In this document: positions 36,043 through 45,099 of the stretch, in pieces
Position numbering within the stretch: the stretch's first letter is position 1
Layout: each line of letters starts with the position of its first letter
Origin: Segetibacter koreensis DSM 18137
GTDB taxonomy: Bacteria > Bacteroidota > Bacteroidia > Chitinophagales > Chitinophagaceae
Direction: 5' to 3'
Assembly: GCF_000374045.1 (NCBI RefSeq)
Contig: NZ_KB893317.1
Location: 124,001 to 188,000 of the forward strand
Length of the DNA stretch: 64,000 nt
Notes under the pieces: generated by a model
Told to the model about the DNA's origin: nothing
What the model saw: only the letters and a program-made list of their open reading frames with translations
Database searches by the model: none
Translations under genes and position numbers: made by a program

Positions 36043-36286
36043 TTTGTTGTAAATTCTGGGTATAGGTTTAGGGTATCCGGTGCAATGTTTTACGATAGCA
36101 CCTTCCCCAACTCTTTAATTTGTTTTAATCTGAAATTTAAAAATTCCTGTTTTTCTGGCTTATAACTTAAGCTGGTATAATTAAATTTTTATGTTACCAG
36201 CTTGTTCTCTCTATTCTGCTTTCGTTGTGTCACTCACTTGTACTGTAAAACTTTTTTCAGCTTTTTCTTCTATAAAATAGACGGTT

Positions 36287-36385
36287 ATGGCAACGCAAAG
36301 TACAGTACTTTATCAACTTGTCATCTCTTTGCTTATCTTATCGTTTCTGATTTTCCTTATCACACATCCGGCGGCTCATTTATAA
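36287..36385 (+). CDS. Possible tiny membrane protein (32 aa)
   Basis: An ATG to TAA frame coding MATQSTVLYQLVISL and then a hydrophobic run ending LIFLITHPAAHL, which is one clear membrane span. No promoter or strong ribosome site is seen. It may be chance. Confidence 0.2.
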   Translation: MATQSTVLYQLVISLLILSFLIFLITHPAAHL

Positions 36386-36566
36386 CCAGTACAAAGTGAT
36401 CTGCAGTTGAAGGGTGCGACGCAACAGAAGCTAAATGATATTCTTATGCGTGCTGCAAAAAATGCTAACAATTCTTTAACTCCTTTGATGCAGCAAGTGT
36501 GTAATTTACCAGCATAATCAAAATAATCTGAAAGGTGCAAAATTAAGGTTTTAGACCTCAATCCAC

Positions 36567-36574
36567 TACATTTG
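36567..36574 (+). promoter_or_regulatory. TAnnTTTG -7 element before ftsX
   Basis: TACATTTG matches the consensus exactly, 29 bp before the ftsX ATG. Confidence 0.6.
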
Positions 36575-36603
36575 CAGCCATAGTAAAAACTTAAACAACC
36601 AAC

Positions 36604-37482
36604 ATGTCGCAATTCGGAAAAGCCTCGAGCAAACGGAGTAAGCCAAGTTACATATATAGTATTGTAGGCGTGGCGCTCGTACTTTTAATAATGGGAATAT
36701 TAGGTTGGATATTTCTCAATTTCAATTTTGCGGGCAATTCATTTAAAGAAGACATACGGATCAGCGCGTACCTGCGAACCACCAACAGGGACACGATCAA
36801 TATGATTCAGCAATATATCTCGAAGCAACCCTATGCAAAAAATGTGGCGTATATAAATAAAGAAGGCGCAAAGGCAATCTGGAGTAAAGAGGGAAATAAT
36901 GAGGACTGGGCAAAAATACTCGATTATAATCCTTTGCCTGAAAGCGTGGATTTTTATGCCAGGTCAATATATGTGAACCAGGACAGCCTTACAAAAATTT
37001 CTGATGATATTCTTAGTAAATGGGGCGGTCAACTTGATCAGATCACTTATCCTAAATTGCTGGTAAATAACCTCAACGAACGGGCAAGCCGGCTTGGATT
37101 AATATTTATTGTAGTAGCGGTCGTGCTGTGCACTATTGTAATTGTCAGCATTGATAATACCATACGCCTGGCGATGTTTAGCAACCGGTTTTTAATTAAA
37201 ACGATGCAAATGGTAGGAGCTACCCGTGGTTTTATAGCCCGCCCGATGGATTTCCGGGCTGTATTAAATGGACTTATCAGCGCGGGAATAGCCATTTTTT
37301 TACTATTTATTTTAATACAATGGGCAGAGCGACAGTTTCCGGCGTTAGCAACTATTCGTGATACGAAACTTACCCTCATTTTAATTATAGGTATGGTAGT
37401 AGTTGGTGTAGGCATATCATTGTTTAGTACACACCGTAGTGTTATAAAGTATCTAAAAATGAGCCTCGATGACCTTTATTAA
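36604..37482 (+). CDS. ftsX: Cell division ABC transporter permease FtsX
   Basis: A 292-residue permease with the FtsX layout: a short basic cytoplasmic N-terminus, TM1 (about 21-41), an extracellular domain of about 120 residues with the FtsX signature (KEDIRISAYLRTTN, YINKEGAKAIWSKEG, NPLPESVDFYA), then three TMs (about 166-190, 217-240, 253-275) and a short tail ending MSLDDLY. With FtsE it forms a complex at the septum that controls peptidoglycan hydrolases instead of moving a solute. ftsE is not in the window, as is usual in this phylum. It heads a likely operon with the DUF3098 gene (70 bp) and uppP (89 bp). Confidence 0.93.
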   Translation: MSQFGKASSKRSKPSYIYSIVGVALVLLIMGILGWIFLNFNFAGNSFKEDIRISAYLRTTNRDTINMIQQYISKQPYAKNVAYINKEGAKAIWSKEGNNEDWAKILDYNPLPESVDFYARSIYVNQDSLTKISDDILSKWGGQLDQITYPKLLVNNLNERASRLGLIFIVVAVVLCTIVIVSIDNTIRLAMFSNRFLIKTMQMVGATRGFIARPMDFRAVLNGLISAGIAIFLLFILIQWAERQFPALATIRDTKLTLILIIGMVVVGVGISLFSTHRSVIKYLKMSLDDLY

Positions 37483-37552
37483 TGCTTAACCCCAGCTAAA
37501 GAGCTTACTATATATTTAATTGTTTTACTTTGCACTTTTAAAATAACAAATA

Positions 37553-37855
37553 ATGGCTGAAAAGAAAGTTTACACTTCTACCCAACCTTCTTCTATAAGA
37601 AATACTAATATAAACAAGCCAAAACATAGACTACCTCTTTTTGAAAAAGAGAATTATATGTGGATGGGAATTGGCGCGGCGGTTGTAGCTATAGGTATGT
37701 TGATAATGGCAGGAGGGAAAAACCAAAATCCTAACCAGTTTGATTATAAATTAGTATACAGCACTACACGTATCACTATTGCCCCTATTTTAATATTGGC
37801 AGGTTTGATGATTGAGATCTATGCAATTTTCAAAAGACCTAAAGTTCACCAATAA
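37553..37855 (+). CDS. DUF3098 family membrane protein
   Basis: A 100-residue protein with a polar N-terminus (about 1-30), then two membrane segments: YMWMGIGAAVVAIGMLIMAG (about 36-55) and ITIAPILILAGLMIEIYAIF (about 74-93). GGKNQNPNQFDYKLVYSTTRI lies between them. This is DUF3098, found throughout Bacteroidota nearly always between ftsX and uppP, exactly as here. The conserved position suggests a helper role in envelope growth or division; no function has been shown to my knowledge. Confidence 0.85.
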   Translation: MAEKKVYTSTQPSSIRNTNINKPKHRLPLFEKENYMWMGIGAAVVAIGMLIMAGGKNQNPNQFDYKLVYSTTRITIAPILILAGLMIEIYAIFKRPKVHQ

Positions 37856-37944
37856 CTGTTTTTGTTGTCTGTCGGGCGATGCTTCTCATTGCCTTTTCTA
37901 AGTTAATTGTTCCCGTCTAATAAAACCATCTATTTTTACCTGCT

Positions 37945-38745
37945 ATGACGTTAATCCAAAGCATTATTATTGCGATTGTGGAAGGCATTACCGAATTTTT
38001 GCCTATCTCATCAACGGGACATATGATTATAGCAGAACGACTATTGATGTTGCCTAAAGAAGATCCTTTTACACAGCTTTTTACCATAGCCATTCAATTA
38101 GGAGCGATTTTAAGTGTTGTTGTTTTGTACTGGAAAAGATTTTTTGATTTGGCAAGATGGCAGTTTTATGTAAAACTTATAATTGCAGTTATACCCGCAT
38201 TAGGCTTTGGTTTTCTGCTTTCTGACCGCATTGATGAATTGCTTGACAGTCCCACAACCGTTGCTGTAAGTTTATTAGCAGGAGGTTTTATTTTATTGTT
38301 TATCGATAAGGTATTTGACAGGCCGCTAGTTGATAAAGAAAGAAATATAACTTATGGAAAAGCGTTTGTTATTGGTTTATGGCAATGTATAGCTATGATA
38401 CCGGGTGTCAGCCGCAGCGCAGCCACAATTATAGGCGGTATGCAACAAAAACTTACGCGAAGGCTGGCAGCAGAGTTTTCATTTTTTCTTGCTGTACCTA
38501 CAATGGCCGCTGCCACTGGCTACAAACTATTAAAAACGTTTAAAGAGCACCCCGAAGTCGTTAAAGATACTCACAACCTTACAGTTCTTGGTGTTGGAAA
38601 TCTTGCGGCATTTGTAGTGGCGCTTATTGCTATTAAATTTTTCATATCTTTTTTACAGCGCTATGGTTTCAGACTTTTTGGATGGTACCGCATAATTGTT
38701 GGTGCGGTGCTGCTTGTATTAATTTTTACGGGTTACCTTGTGTAA
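37945..38745 (+). CDS. uppP: Undecaprenyl-diphosphatase
   Basis: A 266-residue integral membrane enzyme of the BacA/UppP family. It removes one phosphate from undecaprenyl diphosphate so that the lipid carrier for peptidoglycan and glycan synthesis is reused. Both catalytic motifs are present: EGITEFLPISSTGHM at about residue 13, with the conserved Glu and His, and PGVSRSAATI with the catalytic Arg/Ser at about 151. Eight hydrophobic segments are evident and the length is normal. High levels of this enzyme give bacitracin tolerance in other bacteria. It closes the ftsX-DUF3098-uppP unit. Confidence 0.96.
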   Translation: MTLIQSIIIAIVEGITEFLPISSTGHMIIAERLLMLPKEDPFTQLFTIAIQLGAILSVVVLYWKRFFDLARWQFYVKLIIAVIPALGFGFLLSDRIDELLDSPTTVAVSLLAGGFILLFIDKVFDRPLVDKERNITYGKAFVIGLWQCIAMIPGVSRSAATIIGGMQQKLTRRLAAEFSFFLAVPTMAAATGYKLLKTFKEHPEVVKDTHNLTVLGVGNLAAFVVALIAIKFFISFLQRYGFRLFGWYRIIVGAVLLVLIFTGYLV

Positions 38746-38961
38746 TGTACAAGACATCTGACATTCCTTTTAGAAAATCGTATTAAAACAGGTTACATTC
38801 ATTTCTTGCAATGTCAGTCTTTAAAACTGATATCCTTACATGTCTGATTTTTTAGAGCAAAGGCTCAAAGTATAATAACCTTGGCTTCCCGAGCCCTTAA
38901 GACATTTCTGCTGTTACATTTATAATTTTCTACTTCTAACTTTACATTACAAAAGCATTTT

Positions 38962-40281
38962 ATGCAAACTGCCGAAAAGAAAGTTATCAACGCCTGGGCT
39001 ATGTACGACTGGGCAAACAGCGCTTATAATCTTGTAATTACGACAACAATATTTCCTGCTTATTATGATGCTATTACCACCACTAAAATTGGAGGGATAG
39101 TGCGGCATAAAGTTCAATTTTCGGGTGGCACGTTTGAAAGTGCTTCCTTGTACAATTATGCTATAGCATTTGCTTACCTGGTAATCGCTGTTATTTCACC
39201 GATTCTGTCTTCTATTGCAGATTACAAAGGCAACAAAAAAAAGTTTCTGCAATTTTTCTGTTATTCTGGTAGTCTTGCGTGCTGTGCCTTATATTGGTTT
39301 ACAAAAGAGTGGCTTTCTTTGGGTATTATTTGCTGTGTGCTTGCGGCAATAGGCTATTGCGGAAGTCTTGTTTTTTACAATTCTTATTTGCCTGAGATTG
39401 CTTCAGGCCCGGATCAGGATAGGGTTAGTGCAAAAGGATTTGCTTATGGATATATAGGAAGCGTTTTGCTGCAATTGATATGTTTTGTATTTGTATTAAA
39501 GCCTGAACTTTTTGGAATAAAAGATACAACCTTCGCCCCCCGTTTGTCATTCCTGTTGGTAGGCCTGTGGTGGATGGGTTTTGCGCAGATAACATTTGCC
39601 CATTTACCAAAAGGAACACCCGCCTTTGAAAATACAAACAATAATATTTTTACAAATGGTTTTAAAGAATTGAATAAAGTCTGGAACAAGGTAAAGTGTA
39701 TGCCTGTGCTGAAAAGGTATTTGTTATCGTTTTTTTTCTATAGCATGGGAGTGCAAACTGTTATGCTGGCCGCAACTTTATTTGCAAGCCAGGTAATAGG
39801 TCTGCCAACTGCAAAACTTATTATTTCTCTTCTTATAATACAAATTGTTGCAATTGCCGGAGCTTACATCATGGCTAAATTATCTCAACGTTTTGGAAAT
39901 TTTCATGTGTTAATGCTGGTAGTGTTTATATGGATAGCAATTTGCCTTGGCGCATATTTTATTACAACTGAATTAGAATTTTACATAATCGCTGTTTCTG
40001 TTGGATTGGTAATGGGTGGTATACAGTCTTTGAGCAGGTCTACATATAGTAAAATAATGCCTGAAACAAATGATACTGCATCTTTTTTTAGCTTTTATGA
40101 TGTGACGGAGAAAATAGCGATTGTTATAGGAATGTTTAGCTTTGGTTTTGTACAACAATTAACGGGCAATATGCGAAACTCGGTTATCGCATTAATCGTG
40201 TTTTTTATAGCAGGCCTGGTTACATTATTTATAACGTTGCAAAAAGATAAAAGGGAACAGCTACTAAATATAGCAAAATGA
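38962..40281 (+). CDS. UMF1-family MFS transporter
   Basis: A 439-residue 12-TM protein. The N-terminus (VINAWAMYDWANSAYNLVITTTIFPAYY) is the signature of the UMF1/Atg22-like branch of the major facilitator superfamily. YNYAIAFAYLVIAVISPILSSIADYKGNKK supplies the first loop motif. The substrate is unknown; relatives in fungi export amino acids from vacuoles, and bacterial members are uncharacterised. Its stop codon overlaps the start of the next gene (ATGA, 4 bp), so it is translationally coupled to a metallo-hydrolase. Confidence 0.9.
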   Translation: MQTAEKKVINAWAMYDWANSAYNLVITTTIFPAYYDAITTTKIGGIVRHKVQFSGGTFESASLYNYAIAFAYLVIAVISPILSSIADYKGNKKKFLQFFCYSGSLACCALYWFTKEWLSLGIICCVLAAIGYCGSLVFYNSYLPEIASGPDQDRVSAKGFAYGYIGSVLLQLICFVFVLKPELFGIKDTTFAPRLSFLLVGLWWMGFAQITFAHLPKGTPAFENTNNNIFTNGFKELNKVWNKVKCMPVLKRYLLSFFFYSMGVQTVMLAATLFASQVIGLPTAKLIISLLIIQIVAIAGAYIMAKLSQRFGNFHVLMLVVFIWIAICLGAYFITTELEFYIIAVSVGLVMGGIQSLSRSTYSKIMPETNDTASFFSFYDVTEKIAIVIGMFSFGFVQQLTGNMRNSVIALIVFFIAGLVTLFITLQKDKREQLLNIAK

Positions 40282-41120
40282 AACTTTACACGATAAATAC
40301 CGGGTATTTTAAATTAGATGGAGGCGCAATGTTTGGTGTAGTTCCGAAAAGCATATGGAACAAATTAAACCCTGCGGATGAAAACAACCTATGTACATGG
40401 GCCATGCGTTGCTTGTTGATCGAAGTGGATGATAAAAGAATTTTAATTGATACAGGTATTGGCGATAAGCAGGATGTAAAGTTTTTCAGCCATTATTATC
40501 TTCATGGAAATGAAACTATAGGTAGCTCACTTGCTGAACTAAGTTTGACGAAAGATGACATTACAGATGTTTTTCTTACTCATCTTCATTTTGATCATTG
40601 TGGAGGCGCTATTCTAAGGGAAGGCGAAAAACTGGTGCCTGCTTTTAAGAACGCTACTTATTGGAGCAATCAACAACATTGGAAATGGGCAACAGAACCA
40701 AATGAGCGTGAAAAAGCTTCGTTTTTAAAAGAAAATATTTTACCTATAAAAGAAAGCGGACAGTTGCAATTTGTTGATGTGAAGGAAGGTATATCGATAT
40801 TTAATAAGGAGATTACTGTAAAATTTGTATATGGTCACACTGATGCTATGATGCTGCCGACAATACAATACAAGGGCAAAACAGTAGTATATGTCGCTGA
40901 CTTGTTTCCTTCCGTGGCACACCTGCCTTTGCCTTATATTATGAGTTACGATATGTTTCCTTTAAAAACCTTGCAGGAAAGAAAAAGCTTTTTGCAGGAA
41001 GCTTTTGAAAACGATTATGTACTCTTTTTTGAACATGATCCCGCAAGCGAATGCTGTACACTTCAAACGACTGAAAAAGGGGTAAGGGTTAAGGATACTT
41101 TCAAACTGAAGGATCTCTAA
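40278..41120 (+). CDS. MBL-fold metallo-hydrolase
   Basis: A 280-residue cytoplasmic protein of the lactonase/glyoxalase II-like metallo-beta-lactamase group. The zinc motif is FLTHLHFDHCGG, followed by a histidine at VYGHTDAM, an aspartate in VYVADLFPS and a C-terminal LFFEHDPASE, which together give the full two-metal site. The N-terminal strand (TGYFKLDGGAMFGVVPKSIW) resembles quorum-quenching lactonases such as AiiA relatives, but the substrate is not established. It overlaps the UMF1 transporter by 4 bp, so enzyme and transporter probably serve one pathway. Confidence 0.9.
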   Translation: MKLYTINTGYFKLDGGAMFGVVPKSIWNKLNPADENNLCTWAMRCLLIEVDDKRILIDTGIGDKQDVKFFSHYYLHGNETIGSSLAELSLTKDDITDVFLTHLHFDHCGGAILREGEKLVPAFKNATYWSNQQHWKWATEPNEREKASFLKENILPIKESGQLQFVDVKEGISIFNKEITVKFVYGHTDAMMLPTIQYKGKTVVYVADLFPSVAHLPLPYIMSYDMFPLKTLQERKSFLQEAFENDYVLFFEHDPASECCTLQTTEKGVRVKDTFKLKDL

Positions 41121-41176
41121 TAAGAGCCAAACAAAAATGAAATCAGAGGCAACTATGCATTTGTACTTTTAATAAA

Positions 41177-41204
41177 GATGCCGGTAGTCCATTCTCCCGG
41201 CATC
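41177..41204. terminator. Weak hairpin between convergent genes
   Basis: An 8-bp stem (41177-41184 with 41197-41204, arm gatgccgg) lies between the convergent MBL and CoA-binding genes. T tracts are poor. Confidence 0.4.
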
Positions 41205-41230
41205 CCTGCTTTTACAATTAATTCAAAGTT

Positions 41231-41596
41231 CTAATATTGTCCGGTACTCAACATTACCAGGGTACATGCCTCCATAGTCTTTATGCCATTTTGATGCGCT
41301 AATTCTTCTAATTCGTCATTTTCTGCACCCGGATTAAATATAATCCGCTTGGGGCGAAGTGATAAAATGTAATCGTAATACTGCTTTTGATTTTTTGAAT
41401 TAAGATATAATGTTATTGTATCAACATTTTCTTCTTCGGGTTGACCTTTTACAATTTCTACATCTCCGACTTTACCCTCTCTAAGCCCCACTGCAACAAC
41501 AGGATGCCTGTATGCACTTAAACGGTTAATTGCAATGTTGCTATATCTTGACGGATTAGCAGAAGCTCCTAGTACTACTGTTTTTTTACTTGCCAT
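41231..41596 (-). CDS. CoA-binding domain protein
   Basis: A 121-residue Rossmann-fold protein of the CoA_binding_2 (YccU-like) family. VVLGASANPSRYSNIAINRLSAYRHPVVAVG is the nucleotide-binding half; the C-terminal part has RIIFNPGAENDELEELAHQNGI, the succinyl-CoA synthetase-like motif, followed by MEACTLVMLSTG. Such small proteins bind CoA, but no reaction is known. It is monocistronic, converging on the MBL gene. Confidence 0.88.
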   Translation of the reverse strand: MASKKTVVLGASANPSRYSNIAINRLSAYRHPVVAVGLREGKVGDVEIVKGQPEEENVDTITLYLNSKNQKQYYDYILSLRPKRIIFNPGAENDELEELAHQNGIKTMEACTLVMLSTGQY

Positions 41597-41834
41597 TTTT
41601 ATAAAATTTAATATTCCATTATTTTGAAAGCTACAAGAATTGAACCAGCGAAAAGAGAAGGAGTATTAAAAGAATCAGGAAGAAAATAATAACGGTTTCG
41701 AAAACAACGAAAGGGCACTTTTTTATGAACGCTGTTAATAACATAAGCAATCACTTTCATTTACTCACATTGCTCAACTTTTTTCTTCAATGGCATAAAA
41801 ATGGACATATGGAAGTAATTAAAAATGAATGAAT

Positions 41835-42542
41835 ATGAAGAAACTTTTTTTAAGTGCAGCAGTAATTGCGGTTATGTCATTTGGAGCGATGGCTCAGTCA
41901 AAAACATCACCAAATAAAGGTGGATTTATAATAAGAGGCGGTGTTAATTTTTCCAACATCTCTGTTACTGATAATGGCAGAGTTGATAAAGCCAATAATC
42001 TAACCAGTTTTCACGCCGGTCTTGGTTATGACATTCCTTTTTGTGATTATTTCTCTTTGCAACCAGGGCTTATATTTACAGGCAAAGGAGCTAAAACACA
42101 ATTAGGTAAGGAAAGTGATAATTTTTATTACAAGGCATCCTCAAACCCTATGTACCTCGAATTGCCGGTAAATTTTGTAGCTAAAATCCCTATTGGTGAA
42201 TACAGTAAATTTTTTATAGGAGCGGGTCCGTACGCCGCTGCGGGTATCGCTGGTAAAAACAAAGTAGAAACACACACTGTCGGTCTTGTTTCCAATTCCA
42301 GCAAAAACATTGTTTACAGCAATGACAACCCTACCACCTCACAGGAGGAAAACTACGGATACGGAAAACTTAAAAGATTTGATTACGGCGTTAATGCTCT
42401 TGCAGGTATTGAGTTTCCTAAGTTTTCTATCGGTGCTAATTATGGGTATGGTTTAGTAAAAATAAATTCAGGCTCTGATAACACCGCAAACGATAAAGGG
42501 AAAAACAGGGTCCTCAGCCTATCTTTAGGAATAAAGTTGTAG
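41835..42542 (+). CDS. Outer-membrane beta-barrel protein (PorT-like)
   Basis: A 235-residue protein from the ATG at 41835; an ATG two codons earlier (41829) is equally in frame. The signal peptide MKKLFLSAAVIAVMSFG ends AMAQ. The rest is alternating strands typical of the outer-membrane beta-barrel family PF13568: GGFIIRGGVNFSNISV, GLGYDIPFCDYFSLQPGLIF, LELPVNFVAKIP, FFIGAGPYAAAGIAGK, and an end VLSLSLGIKL closing on a strand. Probably an eight-stranded barrel of unknown role. A good terminator follows. Confidence 0.85.
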   Translation: MKKLFLSAAVIAVMSFGAMAQSKTSPNKGGFIIRGGVNFSNISVTDNGRVDKANNLTSFHAGLGYDIPFCDYFSLQPGLIFTGKGAKTQLGKESDNFYYKASSNPMYLELPVNFVAKIPIGEYSKFFIGAGPYAAAGIAGKNKVETHTVGLVSNSSKNIVYSNDNPTTSQEENYGYGKLKRFDYGVNALAGIEFPKFSIGANYGYGLVKINSGSDNTANDKGKNRVLSLSLGIKL

Positions 42543-42563
42543 ATGATAAAAACCGGGTTTTTT

Positions 42564-42591
42564 GAAGAGGCTTTCATGAGCCTCTTTTTTT
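42564..42591 (+). terminator. Rho-independent terminator
   Basis: An 8-bp perfect stem (42565-42572 with 42579-42586) with a 6-nt loop and a run of T after it, 23 bp past the barrel gene's stop. Confidence 0.85.
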
Positions 42592-42693
42592 ATGTCTTAT
42601 TTTTTGATAAGCAGTACTTTTCGTTGATGAGCGGTACCAAAACATTGCCGGATATATATTCTCTTTGCATAGAATTTTAAATCTAAAAATAAA

Positions 42694-43347
42694 ATGAAAA
42701 TTAAAAACATTCTGGCAATTTTTATCGCTGCAGTTATATGCAAATCATCTGTAGCACAATTTGAAGGTAGTAAGCAGGTATACTCATCGCCGAAACTAAA
42801 AGCTGAGATATCGGCTCATAAAACAGTAGCTATACTACCTTTTACCGCGACTATTTCTTACAGGAGACTTCCAAAAAACTTTGACGAGACGGCCAACAAA
42901 GCAGAACAAAATACAATGGCGGCTAATCTGCAACAAGGCATGTACACTTATCTTTTGCGTAAGACGTCTGACTACACAGTAAGTTTTCAGGATGTGGAAA
43001 GGACAAATGCACTTTTAAAGCAAAAAGGTTTGTACGACAGGCTAAATGAAGTAACCCAGGACTCTATTTGTAAGGCACTGGGTGTAGATGCGGTAGTAAA
43101 ATGTTCCTTCGCCTACGAAAAAACAGGAAGCGAAGGCGGTGCGATTGTAAAAACTGTTTTGTTGGGTTCATCTTTTGGAAAAACAGGAAGTGGCTCGCTG
43201 ACCATGCAGATTTACAATGGAAAAGATGGAGATCTGCTTTGGCGTTTTTACAAAGAAATGAACGAAGATATTACCAGTTCAGCTAATGAGGTTATGGAAA
43301 GAATGATGAGAAAAGTATCACGTAATTTCCCATATGTAAGATCTTAA
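42694..43347 (+). CDS. Periplasmic CsgG/TolB-N-like protein
   Basis: A 217-residue protein with a signal peptide (MKIKNILAIFIAAVICKSSVA). The body has the pattern of CsgG-type or GNA1162-like lipoprotein domains: HKTVAILPFTATISY, the helix TMAANLQQGMYTYLLRK, QDVERTNALLKQKG, then CKALGVDAVVKCSF and a strand LTMQIYNGKDGDLLWRFYKEM. No lipobox Cys stands at the cleavage site, so it seems to be soluble in the periplasm. The function is unknown. It is alone between two terminators. Confidence 0.7.
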   Translation: MKIKNILAIFIAAVICKSSVAQFEGSKQVYSSPKLKAEISAHKTVAILPFTATISYRRLPKNFDETANKAEQNTMAANLQQGMYTYLLRKTSDYTVSFQDVERTNALLKQKGLYDRLNEVTQDSICKALGVDAVVKCSFAYEKTGSEGGAIVKTVLLGSSFGKTGSGSLTMQIYNGKDGDLLWRFYKEMNEDITSSANEVMERMMRKVSRNFPYVRS

Positions 43348-43370
43348 TTTAGAAACAAACTTTTTTAGAC

Positions 43371-43400
43371 AAGGCGGCATTATTGCTGCCTTTTTATTTT
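43371..43400 (+). terminator. Rho-independent terminator
   Basis: A 9-bp stem with one G.U (43371-43379 with 43384-43392), a 4-nt loop and a following T-rich stretch. Confidence 0.85.
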
Positions 43401-43643
43401 TCAAAATATCTCTTTCATCTTACTACTACTGTATTGAAAATACTTGTGATGGGGTCAGTTGTTTTGGTCAGATAATTATTTCTAAACTTCTAGTGTTGTA
43501 ACAACAATTTTTTCAAAACAAAAGCGTTTATAGTAATAGGCTGGTCATGTAAGATTGATTAAACAAAATAGTAATTCTGTTAGTTTTATTGATATCAAGT
43601 TTTGTATTACTGCTGTACTAATATTGATTTTGAAAGCGACTGA

Positions 43644-44765
43644 ATGAACTGTATGAATCAAATTATAGATTTTTTTAGTGGACTTTTCGATACTAGCCTT
43701 TGGCCAGCTCGGTGGCATTGTGGCTATTGGTCTGACTTTCATGGTTGGTTATACATTATTAGTGATATGATGGTTTGGGCAGCTTACTTTCTTATGCCCA
43801 TTATTATAATACGTTACGCTTCTGAAAAAAGAACTGGTCTTAAATTTCACAAAGCTTACTTACTTTTTGCGGCTTTCATTGTACTGTGTGGCTCGACACA
43901 TTTCCTCGATGCTCTTATGTTTTGGGTTCCTGTTTATCGCTTAAATGCAGTAGTCAGGTTTGTAACAGGCGTGGTAAGTTTAGCCACCCTTTTTTATTTA
44001 ATCAAAATACTCCCCGAAGTCTTTAAGCAAAAAACAAATGCAGAACTGGAGAAGGAAATTGCCAAAAGACAAGAAGCGGAAAAAAAACTGGGCGAAGTAA
44101 ACAAAGGGCTGGAGGCATTTGCTTATATAGCTTCACACGATTTGCAGGAACCGTTGAGAAAGATTCGCACCTTTTCCTCTTTATTGCAAAAGGCTAATGA
44201 AAATACATTTGATGAGAGAAGTAAAGAACTTGCACAAAAAATTAATAGTTCGACTCAAAGGATGCAAAATATGATTCATGATGTTTTGACCCTTTCTACT
44301 ATAAATGAAGAAGTAGAGATGGTTAGCGTACAGACAGTAGATGTGATAGATAGTGCGAAGGAAGATCTTGAAATAAAATTACTGGAAAAAAATGCAGTTA
44401 TACATTGCGGACCTTTGCCAATGGTAAAAGGTAATCCGGCATTTTTAACCCAGCTTTTTTCAAACTTGCTTAGTAACGCTATAAAATTTTGTGTTGGTCA
44501 GCCAATTATCAATATACGAGGCGAACAAAAAGGGGAGAGGGTTTTTATTTATGTTGCCGATAATGGAATTGGTATGAATAAGGAAGATAGTAAAAGCATA
44601 TTTATTGCTTTTAAACGGCTTCATTCAAGAGGCCAGTTCGAAGGGGCGGGAATAGGTCTCGCCATCTGTAAAAAAATAATTAATATACATAATGGAATAA
44701 TATATGTTGAAAGTGAGCCCGGCAGAGGAACTACATTTATAATAGAGCTTCCGGCAGCAGTTTAA
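43644..44765 (+). CDS. Histidine kinase with ethylene-receptor-type membrane domain
   Basis: A 373-residue sensor kinase. Residues about 30-125 form three membrane helices that carry the residues known for ethylene/Cu(I) binding in plant ETR1: Asp41 and Tyr48 in SDMMVWAAYF, Pro52, and Ile79, Cys82 and His86 in FIVLCGSTHF. The spacings D-7-Y-4-P and I-3-C-4-H equal those of ETR1. A coiled coil (about 127-155) leads to HisKA with His165 in IASHDLQEPL, then the ATPase domain: N-box NLLSNAIKF, G1 DNGIGM, G2 GAGIGLAICKK. No GAF or receiver domain and no neighbouring regulator are present. MNCMNQ allows a start at 43644 or 43653. A copper-bound gas sensor is the inference. Confidence 0.88.
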   Translation: MNCMNQIIDFFSGLFDTSLWPARWHCGYWSDFHGWLYIISDMMVWAAYFLMPIIIIRYASEKRTGLKFHKAYLLFAAFIVLCGSTHFLDALMFWVPVYRLNAVVRFVTGVVSLATLFYLIKILPEVFKQKTNAELEKEIAKRQEAEKKLGEVNKGLEAFAYIASHDLQEPLRKIRTFSSLLQKANENTFDERSKELAQKINSSTQRMQNMIHDVLTLSTINEEVEMVSVQTVDVIDSAKEDLEIKLLEKNAVIHCGPLPMVKGNPAFLTQLFSNLLSNAIKFCVGQPIINIRGEQKGERVFIYVADNGIGMNKEDSKSIFIAFKRLHSRGQFEGAGIGLAICKKIINIHNGIIYVESEPGRGTTFIIELPAAV

Positions 44766-45099
44766 GACTCTATAAGAACAGAATTAACAAAAGCGCATAT
44801 GGCTTCAGCTAATCTTTATAACCGAAAATAAGTTTTTGAACCGTTTTGCTTTTCATGGCAACAGCACACTGGTTCTATTTTTAGAGTATTGCAAAGCAAA
44901 GTATAACTTGATATAGTATTGCTGCATCTAAGATTGCTATATAATTTTTTTTTATGCATGGTTTAAATATGTGTTGCCAGTAATAATCGGCCTGCCCATT
45001 CTACGAAAGCAACTAATCCACCAACTATTGCTAAAATTAATTTTCCACTCGTATACGATCTATAGCTTAAGAAAATTTGTTTTTAAGCTGTGAGTAAAA
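44766..45099. other. Intergenic region with a possible coding remnant
   Basis: On the minus strand about 39 codons from 45079 down to 44963 read like a small membrane protein (TSGKLILAIVGGLVAFVEW) but lack a start codon after the preceding stop. Nothing else is seen. Confidence 0.3.

Larger units (their letters stand above)
36043..36603. other. Divergent intergenic region between leuS and ftsX
   Basis: It contains a 9-bp inverted repeat (36169-36177 with 36195-36203), a possible tiny membrane ORF (36287-36385) and the ftsX -7 element at 36567. Nothing else is supported. Confidence 0.4.

Noticed and set aside
44963-45079. Small membrane protein on the minus strand
   Set aside because: The frame reads well for one membrane helix but has no start codon after the preceding stop, so it is listed only as a possible remnant.
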